Shown here one piece after another: positions 7,783 through 15,138 of a stretch of 36,015 nucleotides of DNA. The position numbers were made by a program, and so were the translations under genes. Under the pieces are notes generated by a model. That model was not told the DNA's origin, made no database searches, and was given only the letters and a program-made list of their open reading frames with translations. Source of the DNA: Desulfosporosinus sp. (GTDB lineage: Bacteria; Bacillota; Desulfitobacteriia; Desulfitobacteriales; Desulfitobacteriaceae); the NCBI GenBank assembly GCA_027353165.1, contig DAIEHY010000007.1:1-36015 (forward strand), written 5' to 3'. Position 1 is the stretch's first letter, and every line of letters begins with the position of its first letter.

Positions 7783-7811
7783 AAAGGGTCAGGCTAATTA
7801 CCTGACCCTTT
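7783..7811. terminator. Hairpin between convergent gpr and SASP genes
   Basis: AAAGGGTCAGG and CCTGACCCTTT form a perfect 11-bp stem with a seven-base loop. T tracts on both sides are short and interrupted, but the stem is strong and sits between two converging genes, so a bidirectional terminator is the simplest reading. Confidence 0.75.
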
Positions 7812-7819
7812 CTTCCGAG

Positions 7820-7948
7820 TTATTGTTGTGGAGAATTGGGAAAACTTTTGTGTTTACGATTTGCAATCCCAATCTCCTGAGCAACTTCATACTTGAATTT
7901 TTCTAATTGGGGTGTGAGTTGGACCATCGGTTTGTTTGGATTAGCCAA
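7820..7948 (-). CDS. Short alpha/beta-type small acid-soluble spore protein (N-terminal half only)
   Basis: A 42-residue protein missed by the ORF track. It starts at TTG after an excellent AAGGAGGTG site and reads ANPNKPMVQLTPQLEKF, then KYEVAQEIGI and a short basic tail. The LEKFKYEVAQEIG block matches the first conserved helix and GPR cleavage region of alpha/beta SASPs (E-I/V-A-x-E-x-G). Usual members have about 60-75 residues and a second block with GG and a K-R/L helix; here the frame stops before it and no frameshifted remainder is visible downstream. It would be a forespore DNA-coating protein or a derived form of it. It is convergent with gpr. Whether the half protein still binds DNA is unknown. 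Confidence 0.75.
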   Translation of the reverse strand: MANPNKPMVQLTPQLEKFKYEVAQEIGIANRKHKSFPNSPQQ

Positions 7949-7974
7949 TGCTTACACCTCCTTAGATTTAATTA

Positions 7975-8091
7975 TTAAGACAGCAGACCTGCTTCGCTGC
8001 TGTCAGATGATTGATTAGCTTCAGCTTGATTATAGTATTCGACCATTTTATCAAGAAAATACTCGGCAAATCCTCCCAAAAATTCTAACAC
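7975..8091 (-). CDS. Possible small ORF, 38 residues, unknown
   Basis: An open frame begins with GTG 11 bases after the helicase stop codon and ends 26 bases before the SASP start. It would encode LEFLGGFAEYFLDKMVEYY followed by a Ser/Ala/Glu-rich tail; the first half could form an amphipathic helix. The ribosome site is weak (AGAGAG region). A GACAGCAG/CTGCTGTC hairpin (7979-8004) and a TATAAT-like sequence lie inside it, so the segment could instead be non-coding leader for the SASP gene. I recognise no family. Confidence 0.3.
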   Translation of the reverse strand: MLEFLGGFAEYFLDKMVEYYNQAEANQSSDSSEAGLLS

Positions 8092-8102
8092 TTCGAATCT
8101 CT

Positions 8103-10235
8103 CTATTTAACCTTAAGAAGCTTTTGCCTTTCGCAAATATCCTTCATCAACATTCGTTCAGACCCACTTTTAAAGAGGATGATCAAAAAATTATTCTGTA
8201 CTTTTTTAATAACTCCCTCGCCAAAGGTCTGATGGATAACGACCAGCCCTTCTACCCAAGGATTAACAAGCTTCAGTTCTCTGGGGTTTTTCCCTTTAAG
8301 CAAAAATTGTATTTCTTTGACAAATTGCGATACTATTGCAGTTTGCATCTGATACTTTTTCATCGTACAAAGAGTTAAGTGTTTTTTCGCCCTAGTCATA
8401 GCCACGTAAAAAAGGCGTCTTTCTTCTTCGATCTCCTCCGTCTTATTGCTTTCCACCTTCTCTACAGCCCCATAATCCGGAATAATTCCTTGGATCAAAT
8501 CTACCACGTACACCCTTTCCCATTCAAGACCTTTTGCTGAATGAATTGTCGAAAGGGTTACAGCATTGGTACCCTTATTGTGAAAGGAAGTATTAATTTC
8601 CTCTTCAAGATGATTTAAGCGTTTTGCAAATTTGAGTATCGTAGATTCTCTATCCCCAATGGTTTCCAGAAGATTAAGTATAATAGTGAGGTGTTCTTTA
8701 GAAAACCCTAAGTCTTTGCAAATTCGTTCAATTACTTTATTGTATCCCAGCTCATTTCGGATGTAGCGAATGGCATCCCCTGGGGGAAGTTTATTCAGAT
8801 TATAGAATTGCTCCTTCAGAGTAAGATAGTCCGATTTTTGGCTCTTCCCATCCAATTGTTCAGACAATAAATCAAAGATAGAACGTTCAATTCTAAGACT
8901 ATTCAGATAGTCAATTTGAGTTTTACTAATCGGAAGCTTTACTTTAGTCCTAATCTTCTCAAGAATTGCTACGCTCTTATCACTTTTATCACTGAAGGAA
9001 AAGCGCAGAAAGTTCAAGATATCACTTACCACCCAATGATTAAAAAATCGTTCTTTAGCAGAATCTCGAATATAGAATGCAATTCCATCCCGTTCCAGTT
9101 CATCAGCCAAAGCAATCACCGAGAGGTTATTGCGATAGAGAACAGCAATTTTCGATAGTTGAGTATTATCTTTCAGTTCTCTACGGATAAATTCGTATTG
9201 CTCTTTATCGTTATTAAATATCTTGACCTGAACAGTATCACCCGTAGCATTTTCCGTAACCATCTCTTTATCATACCGCATTTGATTAAGACGAATAAAA
9301 TCCCGGCTAATTGCCACAATCTCAGGCGTAGAACGAAAATTCCGCTCAAGTCGCAAAATCTCCGCCGGCTCATATACCTCATTAAATTCCAGTAAGTATC
9401 TAGGTTCAGACGCTCTAAAGCCAAAGATACTCTGATCGTCATCTCCCACCACAAAGAGATTACTATTTGGTTGAGCGATTAATTCAATAATTTTATGTTG
9501 AATTAACGAAGTATCTTGGCTTTCATCCGTCAAAATATAGTTAAAGCATTTTTGATATATTGCGAGAAGCTGTGGATCGTTTATTAGGTTAGTATACGCA
9601 ATTAAAAGCATATCATCATAGTCCAGTAATTGAGGCTGATGCATAAGCTTGAATTTTTCATAATCCTTATAGAGGGTTACAAAGTTTTTAATCGACACAT
9701 TTTCCATCTTTTCTGGAGTGATCATAGCATTTTTCACATAACAAATCGCGTTTTGTAACTCTTCCAAGGATTCATTGGTTAGAGTTGAATGATTAATCTG
9801 TTCATGCAACCGGCGAAGAACTCCTGTTTTACTTTCCGATCCAACTAGACTCTCTATAATCTGGTAGCCCTGCCTCTGCTGACCATAGGCAGCCCGTACT
9901 ACTTCGAAAGCATAACTATGTATTGTAGAAAAGTGAATATTCACATTCATTTTTGGGTCAAAATGTTTTATAAAGCGCTCCTTCATTTCCTTGGCTGCAG
10001 CGCGACCAAACGTTAAACAAAGGATGGTTTCTGGATCTATATGTTTTACAAAAACAAGGTAAGCCAGCCTCAATATTAGCACAGTTGTTTTTCCGGCACC
10101 CGGCACAGCTAATAGTAAGAGTGGCCCCTCACCATGTATAACCGCTCTCCATTGAGCTTTCGTTAAATTAAAACCCTTTTCCCTTATCCAGGCAAGAAAC
10201 TGTTGATCATCCATTGTTGACGTGTATCCTCTCAT
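8103..10235 (-). CDS. UvrD/PcrA-like superfamily 1 DNA helicase
   Basis: A 710-residue ATP-driven 3'-5' helicase. Motifs in order: Walker A AVPGAGKTT (about residue 45), DESQDTS as motif II, GDDDQSIFGFRAS as motif III, LERNFRS as motif IV, the STIHSAKGLEWERVYV block and VAMTRAKKHL as motif VI. The last 50 residues (HQTFGEGVIKKV onward) resemble the Tudor-like C-terminus of PcrA. It overlaps the upstream ATPase gene at an ATGA junction; an ATG seven codons inside (10214), after GAGAGG, is the alternative start. By eye it is AT-richer than recG or sda. It could be a repair helicase or one half of a defence-type ATPase/helicase pair; sequence alone does not decide. Confidence 0.88.
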   Translation of the reverse strand: MRGYTSTMDDQQFLAWIREKGFNLTKAQWRAVIHGEGPLLLLAVPGAGKTTVLILRLAYLVFVKHIDPETILCLTFGRAAAKEMKERFIKHFDPKMNVNIHFSTIHSYAFEVVRAAYGQQRQGYQIIESLVGSESKTGVLRRLHEQINHSTLTNESLEELQNAICYVKNAMITPEKMENVSIKNFVTLYKDYEKFKLMHQPQLLDYDDMLLIAYTNLINDPQLLAIYQKCFNYILTDESQDTSLIQHKIIELIAQPNSNLFVVGDDDQSIFGFRASEPRYLLEFNEVYEPAEILRLERNFRSTPEIVAISRDFIRLNQMRYDKEMVTENATGDTVQVKIFNNDKEQYEFIRRELKDNTQLSKIAVLYRNNLSVIALADELERDGIAFYIRDSAKERFFNHWVVSDILNFLRFSFSDKSDKSVAILEKIRTKVKLPISKTQIDYLNSLRIERSIFDLLSEQLDGKSQKSDYLTLKEQFYNLNKLPPGDAIRYIRNELGYNKVIERICKDLGFSKEHLTIILNLLETIGDRESTILKFAKRLNHLEEEINTSFHNKGTNAVTLSTIHSAKGLEWERVYVVDLIQGIIPDYGAVEKVESNKTEEIEEERRLFYVAMTRAKKHLTLCTMKKYQMQTAIVSQFVKEIQFLLKGKNPRELKLVNPWVEGLVVIHQTFGEGVIKKVQNNFLIILFKSGSERMLMKDICERQKLLKVK

Positions 10236-10984
10236 TCCATAAGAATATCTAACATCTTCCGGGTATTGTTCATAAAAGCACGCATTATTTGATAATGGTC
10301 AGTTTCTTCATACTTTACAATTTCAAATCCCTCTTGAATCTGATATATCCATGCATGTGGGTATGCCATAATAATTGGAGAATGAGTAGCAATGATGAAC
10401 TGCGACCCTTGTTGAACCAATTCATGAATTCTCGAAATCATCGACATTTGTCTCGAAGGTGATAGAGCTGCTTCGGGTTCATCTAGAATATAAATCCCGT
10501 TCCCTCTAAATTTGTTTTGGAAAACCGCAAAGAATGACTCTCCATGTGATTGTTCATGAAGTGATCGACCTCCATAGAAATTGATCAAAGGAGGTCCAAA
10601 GGAAGGTTCGGAATCCAATTTATCGATATTCGTTGCGAAATTATAAAAACTTTCCGCTCGTAGAAAAAAACCATCTTCTGGTCTTTTTAATCCTTTAATC
10701 AGTCTGATACATTTATTCAAGTCCGAATGAGTAGCTTTCGATGAAAAGTTGAAATTCTTAGTTCCTCCTTCAGCATTAAAACCATAAGCGACCGCTATTG
10801 ATTCTAATATTGTTGATTTCCCAGAACCATTTTCTCCAACAATAAAAGTTACTCTAGGATGAAAAGATAGTATTTCTAAATTCCTTACTGCTGCTAAATT
10901 AAAAGGGTATTCGTTAAATGAAGGAACCACTGCCCGATTTAGTTCAAGCGATCTTATGTACTGTTCCGATCTTCTTGGTTCCAT
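10232..10984 (-). CDS. AAA family ATPase (ABC/SMC-like head, COG3910-like)
   Basis: A 250-residue stand-alone ATPase. It has Walker A VGENGSGKST (about residue 50), a Q-loop-like region, the signature-like stretch SHGESFF, Walker B IYILDEPEAALSP and the switch histidine in ATHSPIIMAY, so the ABC-type site is complete, but there is no long coiled coil and no TOPRIM domain. I chose the ATG of MEPRRSEQYIR, with GGGAGGG nine bases upstream, over the tracked GTG 18 codons earlier. It follows recG by 73 bases without a terminator and is translationally coupled to the helicase gene. Its role is unknown; the pairing suggests joint action on DNA. Confidence 0.83.
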   Translation of the reverse strand: MEPRRSEQYIRSLELNRAVVPSFNEYPFNLAAVRNLEILSFHPRVTFIVGENGSGKSTILESIAVAYGFNAEGGTKNFNFSSKATHSDLNKCIRLIKGLKRPEDGFFLRAESFYNFATNIDKLDSEPSFGPPLINFYGGRSLHEQSHGESFFAVFQNKFRGNGIYILDEPEAALSPSRQMSMISRIHELVQQGSQFIIATHSPIIMAYPHAWIYQIQEGFEIVKYEETDHYQIMRAFMNNTRKMLDILME

Positions 10985-11057
10985 CGCAAAGTTCCCTCCC
11001 ATAAATTTAGAGATTAGCTGATTGAGCTGTTTCACCAAGGGTTATTGTAATTTGCTC

Positions 11058-13502
11058 CTAATGTATCCCAATTTGGTCTGTTGGAAAACACCTCTGAACT
11101 TCCTGGAAAAGCAATGCATACTGTTCAGGGTTCTTTATAGCTTTCTGTGCCATTTGATAAGCCTTCTCGACAAGGTGCCCGTCTTGCGAGAGATCAGCTA
11201 AGCGCAATTCGGCTATACCATGCTGTCTAGTCCCTAATAGTTCCCCCGTTCCACGAAGACGCATATCTTCTTCTGCAATTTTAAAGCCATCCTCGGTCTG
11301 GCAAAGAACCTCTAAACGACGACTATTATTTCCAGATATCAAAAAGCAATAAGATTGTTCACTTCCTCGCCCCACTCGTCCTCTAAGCTGATGTAACTGG
11401 GCGAGCCCGAACCGTTCTGCTGACTCGATCACCATCACAGAGGCCTTCGGAACATTCACCCCAACTTCAACCACCGTCGTAGCAACCAAGATATCAACCT
11501 CCCCGGCATGAAACGCAGTCATAATCGCTTCCTTTTCTGCTCCTTTCATTCTTCCATGCAGGAGGGCGACACGTCGTTTCGGAAAACGAAGCTGAAGATC
11601 TGCTGACCGCTGGGTAGCAGAAATCAGATCAAGCGTCTCGGATTCCTCCACCAAGGGACAAACTACATAAATTTGCATTCCTAGCTTGATTTGCTCATCT
11701 AGGAATTTTTCCAGTTTAGGACGTGCCCGTTCCGTTAATTTTCGCGTAATAATTGGCTTTCGCCCGACCGGCATTTCGTCAAGTACAGAAAGCTGCAAAT
11801 CTCCATACAGTGTTAATGCTAACGTCCGGGGAATTGGCGTGGCTGTAAGGACTAAAACATGGGGGCTTTCCCCTTTACTCTGAAGCTGGGAACGTTGTCT
11901 CACCCCAAAACGATGTTGTTCATCCGTAACCGCCAGACCTAAGGCTTTAAATACCACCGTCTCCTGTATAAGAGCATGAGTTCCCACGACAACCTGTGCT
12001 CGTCCTTCTGCTACCTCTGCCAAAATCCCTTCCCTAACCCCTTTGCTTTGACTCCCCAGCAAACAAACAACTGAAATACCCAAAGGCGTGAACACTTTCT
12101 CAATCGATTTCAAATGCTGTAACGCTAAGATTTCAGTTGGAGCCATCATTGCCCCCTGGTACCCTGAACCCACAGCGCGTAACAAAGCAGCCATAGCAAC
12201 GGCTGTCTTGCCTGAACCTACGTCTCCCTGAACAAGACGCGCCATCCCTTGGGATTTTGTCATATCTTCCGATATTTCACGGATAACACGTTGTTGGGCT
12301 GTCGTCAGTTGAAAGGGCAGAGAATCATAGAAACTCTGGAGCAAATCCGCTCCACCTAAAAGCCTAGGGCTTCCCTCTCGGACCATTCCTTGACGCAATC
12401 CGGCGACTGCAAGTTGCAGAAAGAGCACCTCTTCCCAAACCAGTCGGTTTCGAGCTTGAGACAGGTTGGCATAATTCTTCGGAAAATGAATCTCCCGATG
12501 GGCCTGAGAGCGCCCCATCCATTCTCCCAATTCTTCATAAGGCAAAATCTCGGGAAACCCTTCTTCCACTTGTCCCATAACACTCTGCATAATGCTGCGT
12601 ATTACTTTGGAAGATAAACGCGCCGTTTCTGAATAAATGGGTAAAATCGTTTCTGAGTCTTGATCAGGGGTCTCCGCAGGGCTACTTGCACTGACCTTTT
12701 CAATATCAGACGCTAGAATCTCCGGTACTTGTTGCTGCCAACGCACCTTCCCCGTCACAACCACTTGAGTTCCTACAGGATATTGTTTAAGAATAAACGG
12801 TTGGTTAAACCAAGTAGCTTGTAACATACTTCCTGATTGCTCGATACCTAACTTAACGACTTTCAGCTTGCCATTGGTCACATGCCCTGAAATGACCTTC
12901 CCCTCAATTGTCGCCACTTCTCCATCTTTCAACTCAGCAATCGTCCGCTTGCGACGATCTTCATACCTACGTGGATAGTATAGAAGCAAATCGTGCACAT
13001 CCTGAATCCCGAGCTGTTCAAGCTGCTTCGCTCTTTCCGGACCAACCCCTTTTAAATATTGTAGAGGCCTCTTTCGTAAGGAAGCACTGCTCCGTTTTTT
13101 AGGACTTTCCTTGACTTCTCGGGTTTGAACATGATCCATGAGGTTTTCATTCACTCTGCTTTTTAGAGTGGTTTCCTGTTCTTGGAATGTTTTCGGAATT
13201 TGTGTTGGTACACTTTGAGGGATAATATCCTGTACTTCAAGCATAACTTCTTGTATGAAACGGCGCAGTTCAGAAAAAGCTTCTCTCCGGCGAAGCGGGC
13301 TCCAAGTTGGATAGTTTTGAGCTAATTTTTCCAACAGCTCTAAGTCCTTTTCGGGAAAGAGCTGTTTCAGCCTAGGGAGAATTCCCCGCAAAAATTCATT
13401 AAATCCGCCTAATACGCCTGTATTCGTGAACCCTTGTTTTTCTTCAGCTGCAAGCGCCCGTTGAAAATTATTCAGCACCAGCTGAATTTGAGTTAGGTTC
13501 AT
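11058..13502 (-). CDS. recG: ATP-dependent DNA helicase RecG
   Basis: RecG reverses stalled replication forks and branch-migrates recombination intermediates. The helicase core shows GDVGSGKT (Walker A), DEQHRFG (motif II), LTATPIPRTLA, and VVEVGVNVPKA with QLRGRVGRG (motifs V and VI). The wedge domain begins at LQYLKGVGPERAKQLEQLG near residue 148. The protein is 814 residues, against about 680-690 in Bacillus and E. coli, because of an N-terminal extension of roughly 140 residues rich in charged helices. The ATG overlaps the sdaAA stop (ATGA), so translation is coupled to sdaAA. The sdaAB-sdaAA-recG order is as in Bacillus. Confidence 0.96.
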   Translation of the reverse strand: MNLTQIQLVLNNFQRALAAEEKQGFTNTGVLGGFNEFLRGILPRLKQLFPEKDLELLEKLAQNYPTWSPLRRREAFSELRRFIQEVMLEVQDIIPQSVPTQIPKTFQEQETTLKSRVNENLMDHVQTREVKESPKKRSSASLRKRPLQYLKGVGPERAKQLEQLGIQDVHDLLLYYPRRYEDRRKRTIAELKDGEVATIEGKVISGHVTNGKLKVVKLGIEQSGSMLQATWFNQPFILKQYPVGTQVVVTGKVRWQQQVPEILASDIEKVSASSPAETPDQDSETILPIYSETARLSSKVIRSIMQSVMGQVEEGFPEILPYEELGEWMGRSQAHREIHFPKNYANLSQARNRLVWEEVLFLQLAVAGLRQGMVREGSPRLLGGADLLQSFYDSLPFQLTTAQQRVIREISEDMTKSQGMARLVQGDVGSGKTAVAMAALLRAVGSGYQGAMMAPTEILALQHLKSIEKVFTPLGISVVCLLGSQSKGVREGILAEVAEGRAQVVVGTHALIQETVVFKALGLAVTDEQHRFGVRQRSQLQSKGESPHVLVLTATPIPRTLALTLYGDLQLSVLDEMPVGRKPIITRKLTERARPKLEKFLDEQIKLGMQIYVVCPLVEESETLDLISATQRSADLQLRFPKRRVALLHGRMKGAEKEAIMTAFHAGEVDILVATTVVEVGVNVPKASVMVIESAERFGLAQLHQLRGRVGRGSEQSYCFLISGNNSRRLEVLCQTEDGFKIAEEDMRLRGTGELLGTRQHGIAELRLADLSQDGHLVEKAYQMAQKAIKNPEQYALLFQEVQRCFPTDQIGIH

Positions 13503-14362
13503 AAGAAATCAGCCTGGATTCGTCGTCCTGTGGGAGTCACCGCAAGGCCACCTTGAGCTGTTTCCTTCAATGAGCAGGACATTTGTTTACCGATCTCCCC
13601 CATAGTATCGATAACCTCATCAACTGGGATTGCGCTCTTCACACCCGCTAACGCCATCTCAGCAGCCATCAAAGCAATCATGGCTCCGGTCGCATTTCGT
13701 TTTACACAGGGAACCTCTACAAGCCCGCCGACAGGATCACAGACCAGCCCTAACATCGATTTCATGGCGATCGCTGCAGCATCCGCCGTCTGCCTTGGCG
13801 AGCCCCCCGCTAATTCTACGGCTGCTGCAGCAGCCATAGCCGCAGCGGACCCGATTTCAGCCTGACATCCACCTTCAGCCCCAGAAACACTGGCCCGTTC
13901 AGCAAGAATCATCCCTAATCCCGCCGCAGTAAAAAGGGCCATTAAAAGTTCCCGTTCAGAAACTTGACGGGACTCCTCAACCGCCAACAAAACTGCTGGC
14001 AGTACCCCGCAAGAGCCCGCAGTTGGCGCAGCAACAATTTTACCCATACATGCATTAACCTCAGCTACGGCAAGTGCTTTAGCAATCGCACCACTCATAA
14101 CCTCACCCACTAAACTTCCACCTTTTTCTCGATGACTTTCAACCTTGGCAGCGTCCCCCCCTACCAAACCCGATAGAGAACGGCGTTTTCCAACCAAGCC
14201 TGCTTGGACAGATTCTCGCATGACGTTCAAGTTTGTGCGCATTCGTTCAATCAACACTGGTTCCGATTGTTCCAATTCCTCAATTTGGTTTTGAAGTATG
14301 ACTTCACTGATCTTGATCCCTTTGGTTTCTGCCTCGATTATCCAAACTTCGTAGGCGCGCAT
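13499..14362 (-). CDS. sdaAA: L-serine dehydratase, iron-sulfur type, alpha subunit
   Basis: With SdaAB it forms the oxygen-sensitive 4Fe-4S enzyme that converts L-serine to pyruvate and ammonia. The 287-residue chain carries the cysteine motifs expected for the cluster: GSCGVLPAV, CDPVGGLVEVPCVKRN, and a late CSLKET; glycine/alanine-rich helices fill the rest. The ATG lies 18 bases after sdaAB and the end overlaps recG. The split alpha/beta form is typical of Firmicutes. All expected blocks are present. Confidence 0.95.
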   Translation of the reverse strand: MRAYEVWIIEAETKGIKISEVILQNQIEELEQSEPVLIERMRTNLNVMRESVQAGLVGKRRSLSGLVGGDAAKVESHREKGGSLVGEVMSGAIAKALAVAEVNACMGKIVAAPTAGSCGVLPAVLLAVEESRQVSERELLMALFTAAGLGMILAERASVSGAEGGCQAEIGSAAAMAAAAAVELAGGSPRQTADAAAIAMKSMLGLVCDPVGGLVEVPCVKRNATGAMIALMAAEMALAGVKSAIPVDEVIDTMGEIGKQMSCSLKETAQGGLAVTPTGRRIQADFL

Positions 14363-14380
14363 AATGCATACCTCCTGTAT

Positions 14381-15049
14381 TTACAAGGGCTCAATAGCCA
14401 ATGCCTGATTAATTCTAGGTAATTTCCTTAATAAATCCAGCACAGCTTCCTCAATCCGTTGATCTGTCTCTAACACCATGAGCGCTTGTGCCCCCCTCTT
14501 TTCGCGAGAAACCAACATTCGTGCAATGTTAATCTGGGCAGTTGTCAGAAGTAGCGTCACTTGAGCCACAACCCCAGGAATATCTTGGTGAAGGATGACT
14601 AAAGTGGGATAGTCCCCTTTAATTTCTACTTGAAATCCATTGATTTCCCGAATAAGGATGGTCCCTCCTCCAATCGAGGAGCCGATCACCTGAACATGTC
14701 CACCGTTCTTAGCGACTAAATCAAACTTCACGCTGTTTGGATGGACATCTCCTAGATCTCCCGCTTTAAGGCTAAAATTGAGGCCACGCTCAATAGCAAT
14801 TTTGGGGGCATCTGGTATGCGTTCATCATCGGGATTCATGCCTAATAGTCCGGCAACCAAAGCCAAATCTGTTCCATGTCCTTTTCCCGTCTTAGCAAAT
14901 GAACCATGAAGGACGATTGTACCTTCTACAGGTTCATCCCCCAGAATTTTCTTGGCCATTATCCCTAAACGAACAGCACCTGCCGTATGAGAGCTTGACG
15001 GCCCCACCATGATCGGCCCTAATAAATCAAAGACATTACTCTTGCCCAC
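14381..15049 (-). CDS. sdaAB: L-serine dehydratase, iron-sulfur type, beta subunit
   Basis: A 222-residue subunit with the family start FDLLGPIMVGPSSSHTAGAVRLG, which contributes to the active site, and a C-terminal ACT domain (VILHQDIPGVVAQVTLLL), usually a serine-sensing module. I chose the GTG at 15049, placed eight bases after GGAGGG, ten codons downstream of the tracked start. A terminator of the preceding fakA unit lies just upstream (15104-15135), so sdaAB must have its own promoter in the short gap, although I cannot point to a clear one. Confidence 0.94.
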   Translation of the reverse strand: MGKSNVFDLLGPIMVGPSSSHTAGAVRLGIMAKKILGDEPVEGTIVLHGSFAKTGKGHGTDLALVAGLLGMNPDDERIPDAPKIAIERGLNFSLKAGDLGDVHPNSVKFDLVAKNGGHVQVIGSSIGGGTILIREINGFQVEIKGDYPTLVILHQDIPGVVAQVTLLLTTAQINIARMLVSREKRGAQALMVLETDQRIEEAVLDLLRKLPRINQALAIEPL

Positions 15050-15103
15050 AGTCTTTTCCCTCCTATGTATCGTTGGCACCTCACATCACTTTATGGGTAG
15101 ATG

Positions 15104-15135
15104 TTAAAAAAACCTCCGGAAAAATTCCGGAGGTT
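15104..15135 (-). terminator. Rho-independent terminator after fakA
   Basis: The minus strand carries an 11-bp perfect stem (AACCTCCGGAA with TTCCGGAGGTT) with a three-base loop, followed by seven T. It starts four bases after the fakA stop codon. Confidence 0.93.
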
Positions 15136-15138
15136 AAC

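Noticed and set aside
7979-8004. GACAGCAG/CTGCTGTC hairpin as terminator of the helicase gene
   Set aside because: No T tract on either side, and it lies about 100 bases after the stop within a possible small ORF; noted there but not called a terminator.
8124-9395. Several plus-strand ORFs opposite the helicase gene
   Set aside because: They are shadows of the UvrD-like frame, without ribosome sites or recognisable domains.
13630-13865. Two plus-strand ORFs opposite sdaAA
   Set aside because: Low-complexity Ala/Ser/Pro translations produced by the opposite strand of a GC-rich, alanine-coding region.
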